Below the pieces are notes generated by a model. It was not told where the DNA came from. It searched no databases and saw only the letters and a program-made list of their open reading frames with translations. Shown here piece by piece: positions 60,301 to 64,000 of a DNA stretch of 64,000 nt. Source of the DNA: Panopea generosa. Lineage: Eukaryota; Mollusca; Bivalvia; Adapedonta; Hiatellidae. Position 1 is the stretch's first letter, and every line of letters begins with the position of its first letter. The stretch spans positions 19,432,229-19,496,228 of the forward strand of contig CM055898.1 in the NCBI GenBank assembly GCA_029582155.1, written 5' to 3'. Position numbers and translations under genes: made by a program.

Positions 60301-63300
60301 TCAAGATAAAAAAAAACACCGTTCTAGATATTTTTATATGGTGCGGAAAAAAATCTGTGAAAATTCGTTTAGAAACCACAAATTATTGTAAGCCTCAGAG
60401 TGTTTGGACATTTCATTTGTTTTTTATATAAACTTCAGAAAAAATATTCAACCAATGGGAAATGTACACCTGAGGGAAAATGTGGTGGGGTCAGTCAGCT
60501 AAGTTGGTAGCACCTCTGAATATCAACCCAAGGGTTGTGAGTTCCAATCACCATCCAGCCATTGTCGCTGTGATGATTGATTTACAACATTGAGTCTTAT
60601 TTTTATTGTCTCCCACCACTGATTTAAGTGGGATAGTTATCAATTAACTGCAGAGATGGGTCTACTTGAGTACTGGTTAATCTTCCAGGATCCCAGGAAA
60701 GAGTGGTTAGGTTTACTGATCCTCTGTTAGCCCTTGATCAGTGTTTCATTTACCCCTGTTTCCTGCTTCCTATAACACAAATCTTGCGGCAGACGCACAA
60801 TTCTGAAATATGTGCATCGCTAGACGCAGAAAAATTGCAGCCGATACGTCCTGATTATCTCAAATATAGACATTTAATTCCCTACGCAATGTGTTTCTTG
60901 CACACTGCTTTGTAAACACTATTGCGCGCATCATGGGATGAATTTCAAGATGAATATCAATGATGCACGCGCATGTAGCATAATCAATGTCATCAGAAGG
61001 TCTCTGTTACCGTTGCGAGTTGTAAATTTGCAAGCTGTTTGTCCACCTTGAATACTTCTTGTGTTATGTTTCACTGAATCGAAACGGTGTTATAATTATG
61101 ATAAACATTTCAATCAGCGGCGTAGCTGCCTTTACGCAACAACGCCAGGGCTTGCATATTTTTTTGAAAATACAGTCAAACCTGTCTTAAGCAGCCAGCC
61201 AAGGGAAAGTGCCAAATTGGCCGCTTAAGACAGGTGGCTGCCTACTACAGGGTCATCAATTTTCACCCTGATTAGCGAAGTATTTTTGTATATTGGCACA
61301 ATTTCACAACCACAACACGTTCATCCAAAGTCAAACACTTCCGTTTTGGTGGCATTGTTAACACGCTGACAATCAAAACATTTATGATTTAAGTCACAAT
61401 AAATCATTTACAAATTTTATATTTTTCCACAATTAGCGCTTTTTACAAGTGTGAACTTAATGAGTTAATTCCTTATCATTCGTTAAAAGCACGAACAAAC
61501 TGCCATTCTAATTATCGTCTCAAAAACGTTAGCTTCTTTAATCTTTTTATATGCCAACTTTTGCACAGTTAACGTGTTTACACAAAACACTTTGATCTGT
61601 CTATTTTACCAATTACGCGTGCTAAAAATAGAGATGTGAAAATTATCACACACTACACTCGTGTTTGAGTCGGAAAAAATGCGATTATGTAGAACACAAT
61701 AACAGCTTTGTTTGGTTTGAGTCGGAAAAATGGCGATTATGTAGAACACAATAATAGCTTTGTTTGGTTTGTTTACGGCCAATTAAGAAAGTTTAAGCTA
61801 AAAGAAACTTATTTTAAATTAAAGATATATTATAATTATTTGATTTATTTGGTTTTTAGTACTTTAATTAAATATTAATTCTGTGGCCGTAATGAAATTT
61901 TTATATGCCAAAATCAATATTTTACGGTAAAATTTGATCATTTGGTGGCCGTTTTAGGAGGTTTTTAATGCATTTGGGACCAAAAATGTTGGCCGCTGGC
62001 CGCGTTGACCAGGTGACCGCCTATTGCAGTTAAATTATATAGTAAATTTCGATGGGAGGGTCTAAAACTGGCCGCTTAAGGCAGGTGGCTGCTTATAACA
62101 GGTGACCGTTAGTACAGGTTTGGCTGTATATCATATCTCCATGAAATGTCATCAGAACGCAGGAAATGCATCCTGAATTTTCTGATAGGGAGAGGGGCAT
62201 GTCCCCCAGACCCCTCCCCAAACCCTTCTAGCACCCTATGGGCTTGCACATCATTTTAGGGTCAGCTAGGCCACTGTCAATAAAGGAGATACAGTGTGTA
62301 ATGTTATTTGAACCAAATCAACAACCACTGTCTGTTTTTTTGACAGACTAAACTGCACAAGTGTTTTTTTAATGTTTTTAACTTTTCTAGTCAATGTTTA
62401 CTGTTGTTTAATTCTCATTTGTGGTTGTTTAAATGGTGCACAGCTAAAGGTTCACACAGTGCAATGGTGAAGTATCTTCATTTTCACAATGTTGCATCAT
62501 TTGAAATTATAATAATTTAGTTAAAATGTCTCGAAAAATGGGAATCACACTTCCATTTTTGAACTCACAAATTTGTAGTCCAGCAAGTCCTGGGACTTGT
62601 ACATAGGAATTTGTAAATAAATCACTGCTTGATATAAAATGATGGTAGATATTGAAAGAAACACTAGTATTGAAAGACAACACAGGGTCGTCATGGCCCA
62701 GGTGAGCAAATCAGGGCAGTCGTAGCCAAGGTGAGCAAATCAGGGCCATCAGAGCAAATCATGGCCCTGGTGAGCAAATCAGGGCCATCATGGCCCAGGT
62801 GAGCAGATCAGGGACGTCATGGCCCAGGTGAGAAAATCAGGGCCGTCGTAGCCAAGGTGAGCAAATCAGGGCCATCATAGCAATCATGGCCCTGGTGAGC
62901 AAATCAGGGCCATCATGGCCCAGGTGAGAAAATCAGGGCCGTCATGGCCCTGGTGAGCAAATCAGGGCTGTCTTGGCCCAGGTGAGCAAATCAGGGCTTC
63001 TTGGTCCAGATGAGCAAATCAGGGCCATCATGGCCCAGGTGAGCAAATCAGGGCATCTTGGCCCAGGTGAGTAAGTCAGGACCATCTTGGCCCAGGTGAG
63101 CAAATCAGGGCCGTTGTGGCCAAGGTGAGCAATCAGGGCCGTCTTGGCCCAGGTGACCAAATTAGGACCAATTGGGTCAGGTGAGCAAATCAGGGCCATC
63201 TTGGCCCATGTGAGCAAATCAGGACCATCTTGGCCCATGTGAGCAAATCAGGGACATTGTGGCCCAGGTGAGCAAATCAGTGTTGTCTTGGCCCAGGTGA

Positions 63301-63648
63301 GCAAAACAGGACCATCTTGGCCAAGGTGAGCAAATTAGGGCCATCATGGACCAGGTGAGCAAATCAGGGCCGTTATGGTCCAGGTGAGCAATTCAGGATC
63401 ATCTTGGCCCAGATGAGCAAATCAATGCTGTAATGGCACATATGAGTAAATTAAAGCCATCTTGGCCTAGGTGAGCAAATCTGGGCCATCATGGCCTAGG
63501 TGAACAAATCAGAGCCATCTTGGCCCTCTATATTTAATTATATGTATTTACTTTTTAGGTGTATATTACAAGTTTGCTGTCTACACAATAAATGACAAAT
63601 ACATTAGTGACACATCAGGCAATGCTTTTGGAGTAACCAAACCATCCA
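27336..63648 (+). CDS. Secreted/transmembrane receptor-like gene with EB-like module and FN3 domains (3' end beyond window)
   Basis: Six exons join into one frame: 27336-27374, 49620-49887, 56058-56357, 58674-58931, 59834-60046 and 63559-63648 (1168 nt, 389 codons plus one base). Order: signal peptide MFLQVLLIGSLVQ|ISTVQA with likely cleavage after VQA; a Ser/Thr-rich stretch to about residue 60; a six-cysteine module; then FN3 domains 1 (exon 3), 2 (exon 4) and 3 (exons 5+6). Many N-x-S/T sites suit an extracellular protein. Intron 1 is phase 0 and all others phase 1. All boundaries are GT-AG. This is known architecture for cell-surface receptors, including receptor tyrosine phosphatases and adhesion proteins; with no membrane span or cytoplasmic domain in view I do not name it. 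Confidence 0.85.
27793..27896 (+). mobile_element. SINE family A fragment
   Basis: Body of the family A SINE from aacagtctcc through attgtgtctcattatcattt and gtgaaagttatcagttactt to ggggtt. The tRNA head and tail are missing. Confidence 0.8.
28369..28719. mobile_element. 351-bp inverted-repeat MITE inside a tandem GGGGGCGTTTAT repeat
   Basis: Ends are cagtgttttttttcacc and (reverse) cagtgttttttttctacc, flanked by TAAGG on both sides (28364-28368, 28720-28724). Several attgggaa motifs lie inside. The flanking repeat, gtgggggcgtttatta twice at 28331-28365, resumes after it as gaatatacgg. CAGTG ends resemble hAT elements, but the visible duplication is 5 bp, not 8. Confidence 0.6.
28953..29122. 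repeat. Long imperfect hairpin (fold-back repeat)
   Basis: The arm 28953-29009 (tagagaataccatgttagtg, ctatcaactttatcaggt) is mirrored by 29068-29122 (acctggtaaagttgata, cacttacatggtattctct), with a loop of about 58 bp. Total about 170 bp. Probably a fold-back MITE. Confidence 0.75.
29365..29419. repeat. Short hairpin
   Basis: tacgttcatcacatct (29366-29381) pairs with agatgtgatgaacgta (29404-29419) around a 22-base loop; 16 bp perfect stem. Confidence 0.8.
29930..30876 (+). mobile_element. Dispersed repeat ending in palindrome + TCTTGTTTT (element E)
   Basis: The right end has the palindrome ATTCCGCGGAAT (30856-30867) followed directly by TCTTGTTTT (30868-30876), as in four other elements of this window. 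It contains a triple tandem repeat. The left end is approximate, near cgccgtgatgaaggaaagac. Confidence 0.5.
30006..30478. repeat. Three tandem units of about 176 bp
   Basis: Each unit starts (c/t)tccaa(c/t)gtt(a/t)ag and passes cactcatacttggatcatag and caactaacaccctgcatca-like sequence. Starts are near 30006, 30186 and 30362; the third is shorter. Confidence 0.85.
31951..32236 (+). mobile_element. SINE family A, best-preserved copy
   Basis: The tRNA-like head has A-box ttagctcagtcggttacgcg and B-box gagtttgaatccccc. The body includes gggaaagttatcagttactt and ctcgagtactggttaata, and the tail is gacgctaaatattcaatcaa with ATCA repeats. The head folds like a tRNA, but with the SINE body attached it is not a tRNA gene. 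Confidence 0.9.
33602..34690. repeat. Dispersed repeat, family 2 copy 2, split by a nested MITE
   Basis: Similar to 26788-27190 (shared wording around tttggtatgtcaaatcttcc and ctaaaaatagaaagc). The family 1 MITE at 34174-34634 is nested inside. The right remainder (gaaacagtcctgatatactt) matches the right end of copy 1. The boundaries are approximate. Confidence 0.5.
34174..34634. mobile_element. TTAA-flanked MITE, family 1 copy 2
   Basis: Ends AGGGATTATATT and AATATAATCCCT, with TTAA at 34170-34173 and 34635-34638. Collinear with 26110-26560 over about 460 bp; shared strings include ggataacatcgtgaagactc and gataactttcaa. Confidence 0.85.
34806..35026. mobile_element. TTAA-flanked CCCTTT MITE (piggyBac-like ends)
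   Basis: TTAA|CCCTTTACTC at 34802-34815 and GCAAAGGG|TTAA ending at 35030. The left half contains cagaaggcctttgaaaacag and the small palindrome cagattgctcataacgagca, both shared with 38209-38411. Ends beginning CCC after TTAA fit piggyBac-derived MITEs. Confidence 0.75.
35537..36125 (+). mobile_element. Dispersed repeat with hairpin ends and TCTTGTTTT terminus (element A)
   Basis: Starts aggtcacctga, overlapping the hairpin TGAGAC-TTT-GTCTCA (35545-35559). Near the end tcaggtgacc (36089-36098) is the inverse of the start, followed by agcccatggccctcttgttt. A G-rich tract (35738-35768) lies inside. A minus-strand 191-codon frame across it looks like chance. Confidence 0.6.
37180..38160. mobile_element. 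hAT-like non-autonomous transposon
   Basis: A perfect 16-bp terminal inverted repeat, CAGGCCTTCTAAAATT. A perfect 8-bp target duplication, ATGCAACC, at 37172-37179 and 38161-38168. The CAGG start and 8-bp duplication are hAT hallmarks. Subterminal cggtcc(a/g)g motifs recur near 37296, 37735 and 38127. No transposase frame is present. Part of its interior (37476-37650) recurs at 63828-64000. Confidence 0.9.
38209..38411. repeat. Inner TTAA/CCCTTTACTCC palindrome
   Basis: TTAACCCTTTACTCCATAGA (from 38205) and its inverse ending at 38415 bracket 203 bp. It is the same family as 34806-35026, here inside a longer palindrome. Confidence 0.7.
39171..41975. repeat. 28/29-bp minisatellite, about 2.8 kb
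   Basis: Tandem units alternate between a 28-bp form (gttctgggatataggttggt + atgtcatt) and a 29-bp form (gttctgggatatatgttggg + tatgttgtt), giving a dimer of about 57 bp. A marker variant with gttgtaaatgttc appears near 39835, 39950, 40235, 40495, 40635 and 41818, showing longer duplications. All frames through it are repeat artefacts. Confidence 0.96.
42702..44573 (-). mobile_element. Mariner-type transposon, 1872 bp
   Basis: A perfect 28-bp terminal inverted repeat (CGAGGGGTTATCCAGAAGTT...) at 42702-42729 and 44546-44573, with weaker match beyond. It is flanked by the TA duplication (42700-42701, 44574-44575). It carries one minus-strand transposase with an intron. The perfect TIRs and almost intact gene suggest a fairly recent insertion. 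Confidence 0.96.
42917..44190 (-). CDS. Mariner transposase, intron-containing, one N-terminal frameshift
   Basis: Exon 1 is 44190-43503, intron 43502-43298 (205 bp, gtaccg...tttcag), exon 2 43297-42917. Joining restores YYSK|VLRRHLARAI without a frame change. Motifs: helix-turn-helix region (LVYKWHKRYSDGRETIMDDE), the WVPRLL linker, catalytic Asp 1 in TTDETWLFYYD, Asp 2 in HQDNAPAHSS, Asp 3 in YSPDLAPCDF. Thirty-five residues separate Asp 2 and 3, one more than the mariner DD34D norm. The ATG at 44190 reads MASEERLK, then the frame changes near 44165-44160 before AAIQFC-like sequence, so this copy probably makes no full protein. Confidence 0.88.
45226..46616 (+). mobile_element. Dispersed repeat with hairpin ends and TCTTGTTTT terminus (element B)
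   Basis: The start gctctactg (45229-45237) overlaps the hairpin CTGGCC-AAA-GGCCAG (45235-45249). Near the end cagtagagc (46578-46586) is its inverse, then the hairpin GGCCC-TCTT-GGGCC (46594-46607) and TCTTGTTTT (46608-46616). Internal blocks are repeated (near 45350-45560 and 46280-46520), both with cccaacagattttcaaaatg. A family C SINE is nested inside. No coding frame is present. Confidence 0.7.
45808..46117 (+). mobile_element. tRNA-derived SINE family C with perfect TSD
   Basis: The tRNA-like head has A-box atgatctagtggtagagcgt and B-box gtgggttcgatccccagc. The body includes ggtctggtcggccctgtgtc, and the tail is gcgacgctaaacaccataca. It is flanked by the perfect 14-bp duplication ttgttcatatttgg (45794-45807, 46118-46131), which proves insertion into element B. 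Confidence 0.93.
48291..48868 (+). mobile_element. Dispersed repeat ending in hairpin + TCTTGTTTTT (element D)
   Basis: The end has a perfect hairpin AGCTGTC-TCTCC-GACAGCT (48841-48859) followed by CTTGTTTTT. Upstream it contains threefold similar segments with catgcaagtcc and gttagataactcttgc. The start near gctattctactcacccaggc is approximate. Confidence 0.55.
48911..49500 (+). mobile_element. Dispersed repeat with 5' hairpin (element C) and tandem segments
   Basis: The start has inverted TTATGCT/AGCATAA (48911-48917, 48933-48939) around tccaaaggga, then cgccactttgtccgtccgtc, like the starts of elements A and B. About four repeats follow, each with ctctacaacc, ggttggaattttatgaaac and tatggcc wording. 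No hairpin + TCTTGTTTT end was found before exon 2. Confidence 0.5.
49620..49887 (+). CDS. Receptor-like gene, exon 2 (Ser/Thr-rich and six-cysteine module)
   Basis: 268 nt, phase 0 in and phase 1 out, acceptor atatttag|ATA and donor CAAA|gtaagt. It encodes the end of the signal peptide (ISTVQA), about 45 residues rich in Thr, Ser, Pro and Ala (probable O-glycosylated stalk), then six cysteines spaced C-x5-C-x9-C-x4-C-x-C-x11-C (ANCSTDAWCNDD ... CDTGRCKCAIDYF). That pattern resembles EB or EGF-like modules. N-glycosylation motifs occur (NST, NAT, NCS, NNT). Confidence 0.85.
49901..55077 (+). mobile_element. 5.2-kb TIR DNA transposon, unclassified, with relic spliced gene
   Basis: Ends GGGCCCTTCTCAGCTATT (49901-49918) and its exact reverse complement (55060-55077), similarity continuing for about 7 bp more. 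Flanked by ATTT on both sides (49897-49900, 55078-55081), a probable 4-bp target duplication. It starts only 13 bp after exon 2. The motif TAAT(R/G)GGCGTCAC or a one-base variant occurs five times in direct orientation (49928, 50663, 54514, 54723, 54893), mostly near the ends. No intact transposase; decayed exons at 51891-52745 are the only coding trace. Four-base duplications occur in several superfamilies, so I do not assign one. Confidence 0.8.
51891..52745 (+). pseudogene. Broken two-exon gene inside the 5.2-kb transposon
   Basis: Exon A 51891-51988 (tttgcag|AAT ... AAAAG|gtaaaa) and exon B 52453-52745 (catcag|GTA ... CTGAG|gtcagt) join in frame. Across the join the peptide reads TPAERPKRYPEQRKNDPVFK and then EKERLRKKIAWRQRTEKHN. 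This basic 'RYRxxxKxDP' style is found at the start of many mobile-element proteins (general knowledge, not a domain match). A TAA stops exon A at codon 25 and a frameshift occurs in exon B near 52555. The second part is acidic and Pro/Thr-rich (SSLTEIDPLSTDPSNRP). A possible third exon from 53039 is not convincing. Confidence 0.45.
55082..56057. other. Rest of intron 2, with a SINE A fragment
   Basis: Nothing gene-like. Minus-strand SINE family A fragment at about 55802-55892 (ggttaaccagtactcaagca, ttactttcccacttgaatca). The acceptor for exon 3 is ttttgtctcatcag. Confidence 0.7.
56058..56357 (+). CDS. Receptor-like gene, exon 3 (FN3 domain 1)
   Basis: 300 nt, phase 1-1. It encodes about 100 residues with FN3 layout: DPKNLQVLETEINSTSFHVSW (strands A-B ending in the conserved Trp), a middle with paired cysteines (YCPTS..., ATCTALAPGNKFNVTATVAF), and the LxPGxxYxVxVxA-like core strand read as LAPGNKFNVTATV. 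The domain occupies one exon. N-glycosylation sites include NST, NLT, NMT and NVT. Confidence 0.85.
56612..56689. repeat. Strong hairpin in intron 3
   Basis: gttcatttagtaaaaaatta...gaaaccc (56612-56646) pairs with gggtttcttaatttttctta...gaac (56660-56689) around aaagggagcgacc. A stem of about 30 bp with a few mismatches; outer ctaagtg/cttagtg adds more. Confidence 0.85.
56690..57818. other. Intron 3 sequence, no gene
   Basis: AT-rich; only the 16-bp palindrome ggttacacctgtaacc near 57569 was noted. Frames of 60 codons at 57508-57793 have no splice support. Confidence 0.5.
57819..57945 (+). mobile_element. SINE family B fragment
   Basis: gggttcaatacctagctcaa, aaacaactcattactggttc and tgagctaaaataaaat align with the 59590 copy. 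The 5' head is missing. Confidence 0.7.
58022..58611. mobile_element. 590-bp MITE with GGGGCC ends
   Basis: Left end ggggccaattgtacttactt and inverted right end ggggcccgtttcactaactt agree imperfectly over about 35 bp. No clear target duplication and no ORF. It ends 62 bp before exon 4. Confidence 0.5.
58674..58931 (+). CDS. Receptor-like gene, exon 4 (FN3 domain 2)
   Basis: 258 nt, phase 1-1, acceptor tatgttcag|ATC, donor CACAG|gtaaat. It encodes DPEKPGPINDTASVLVAPNV (classical FN3 opening with Pro), VSVIWKPASGRVDLYTV (Trp), ITIPDLKAGTAYTIEVSSF (L-x-A-G-T-x-Y-x-I-x-V core) and a closing TTITFKTEST. N-glycosylation sites NDT, NVS and NVT. Confidence 0.88.
58932..59589. other. Intron 4 sequence, no gene
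   Basis: AT-rich, no recognisable feature. Confidence 0.5.
59590..59782 (+). mobile_element. SINE family B copy
   Basis: tRNA-like head (ggtagtgtaattgatagagt; B-box gggttcgatccccagc), body ctctcataaaacaacactca and actggttctacccaggaacc, then a TAAAATAAAC tail. It ends 51 bp before exon 5. Confidence 0.8.
59834..60046 (+). CDS. Receptor-like gene, exon 5 (FN3 domain 3, first part)
   Basis: 213 nt, phase 1-1, acceptor tttttcag|TGC, donor CACCAG|gtttgt. It encodes VPDPPTSVSVWSVYKDNVIL (FN3 opening), a central section with a probable disulfide pair (FQICINNTV..., LRCQNTTDN) and ends at NVTKLSPG. The intron falls at the L-x-P-G turn, so this FN3 is split between two exons, unlike the first two. 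Confidence 0.85.
60047..60483. other. Intron 5 start, no gene
   Basis: No recognisable repeat or splice-supported ORF. Confidence 0.5.
60484..60740 (+). mobile_element. SINE family A, old diverged copy
   Basis: Head ggtcagtcagctaagttggt and gagttccaatcaccatcc, body aagtgggatagttatcaatt and gagtactggttaatcttcca, ending gttagcccttgat. The tail is lost. Confidence 0.8.
61173..62126. mobile_element. TA-flanked TIR element, 954 bp
   Basis: TA|CAGTCAAACCTGT at 61171-61185 and ACAGGTTTGGCTG|TA at 62114-62128: inverted ends with one mismatch and a TA duplication, as in Tc1/mariner-type elements. Subterminal ggccgcttaagacaggtggc and ggccgcttaaggcaggtggc occur near each end. An internal 56-bp tandem duplication lies around 61666-61775. 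No transposase. Confidence 0.7.
62127..62681. other. Intron 5 sequence, no gene
   Basis: Contains aggggcatgtcccccagacc near 62193, a palindrome-like string common in dispersed repeats; otherwise nothing identified. Confidence 0.45.
62682..63524. repeat. 29-bp minisatellite immediately upstream of exon 6
   Basis: About 29 units of gtgagcaaatcagggccatc + atggcccag, with variants. Each unit contains the near-palindrome gggccatcatggccc. It ends 34 bp before exon 6. Minus-strand frames (Pro/Leu-rich) are artefacts. Each unit carries a GTGAGC string resembling a 5' splice site. Confidence 0.95.
63559..63648 (+). CDS. Receptor-like gene, exon 6 (end of FN3 domain 3)
   Basis: 90 nt, phase 1-1, acceptor tactttttag|GTG, donor TCCA|gtaagt. 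It encodes GVYYKFAVYTINDKYISDTS and GNAFGVTKPS, the closing Y-x-F-x-V strand and T-x-P end of an FN3 domain. The phase-1 donor shows that the gene continues downstream of the last bases seen here. Confidence 0.85.
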
Positions 63649-63827
63649 GTAAGTAAACAGTTTTTAAAAACTAAAGGTTACAATCTGTTAATTTTGTTTC
63701 ACTTACTTGGATTCATTAATGATTAATTTTAGCTCAGTTGCTCAGCTTAATACATGATTCTTATTTTAATCTCAATTCTGTTTTCTGGGTAGAACTAGTA
63801 TTGCACATTGTTTTATTAGAGTCAAAC

Positions 63828-64000
63828 AGTTTATCGGAAGAGTCTATCGCTATGTAGCACGCCTTCAATGTGTGATAAGCGACCCATAGCATTCTGTCGG
63901 TTCATCAAAAGATTATGTTTGCGTCCGTAATTTCTTTGATATACCGCTAGCTAAATCTGGGATGGTCGGACACAATATTGTTTGCGTCATTAAAATATTT
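63828..64000. mobile_element. Second copy of hAT-like element interior (cut by window end)
   Basis: agtttatcggaagagtctat through gatataccgctagctaaatc to gtcattaaaatattt aligns closely with 37476-37650, inside the 37180-38160 element. The left end differs, so it is a partial or different-length family member, and the window ends inside it. Confidence 0.8.

Noticed and set aside
60743..62290. A larger hAT element starting CAGTGTTTCATTTACCCC
   Set aside because: I found no convincing inverted partner or 8-bp duplication at the right side.
62942..63238. 98-codon minus-strand ORF (DLLTWAKMAL repeats)
   Set aside because: Artefact of the 29-bp minisatellite.
62682..63524. CRISPR-like look of regularly spaced repeats (also 39171-41975)
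   Set aside because: Units are contiguous with no unique spacers, and the genome is clearly animal.

Overview
Kind of genome. This is animal nuclear DNA: AT-rich, gene-poor, with GT-AG introns, tRNA-derived SINEs, non-LTR and LTR retrotransposon relics, a mariner transposon and long satellite and minisatellite arrays. I infer a lophotrochozoan, most likely a bivalve mollusc. The main grounds are a roughly 4.8-kb Ty3/gypsy element with very short LTRs (the size class of bivalve Steamer-like elements) and the style of the dispersed repeats. The species is not provable from this window.

The host gene. One plus-strand gene is well supported. Six coding exons (27336-27374, 49620-49887, 56058-56357, 58674-58931, 59834-60046, 63559-63648) join in one open frame of 389 codons that runs off the right edge. 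It begins with a signal peptide split by a 22.2-kb intron. A Ser/Thr-rich stretch, a six-cysteine EGF/EB-like module and three fibronectin type III domains follow. After the first phase-0 intron every intron is phase 1, the usual arrangement for shuffled extracellular modules. It looks like the outer part of a cell-surface receptor, possibly a receptor tyrosine phosphatase, but the part that would name it is outside the window.

Layout. 1-11503: a roughly 10-kb satellite (50-bp unit made of two 25-bp halves) interrupted by a SINE and a 1.6-kb inverted-repeat transposon. 11504-17593: decayed transposase-like and LINE relics and SINEs. 17594-22585: an exon-like minus-strand ORF next to a degenerate minus-strand Ty3/gypsy element with PBS, PPT and LTRs. 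22586-27297: fold-back and TTAA-flanked MITEs. 27298-49887: exon 1, giant intron 1 and exon 2; the intron holds MITEs, a hAT-like element nested in a palindrome, a 2.8-kb minisatellite, a mariner with an intron-bearing transposase, and several elements ending in a hairpin plus TCTTGTTTT. 49888-56057: intron 2, almost filled by a 5.2-kb TIR transposon of no family I recognise. 56058-64000: FN3 exons separated by SINEs, MITEs and a 29-bp minisatellite that ends about 35 bp before exon 6.

Most promising new material: the 49901-55077 transposon with its relic spliced gene and repeated motif, and the hairpin-ended repeat class with seemingly co-varying terminal stems. No CRISPR array, prokaryotic operon or genuine tRNA/rRNA gene was seen.
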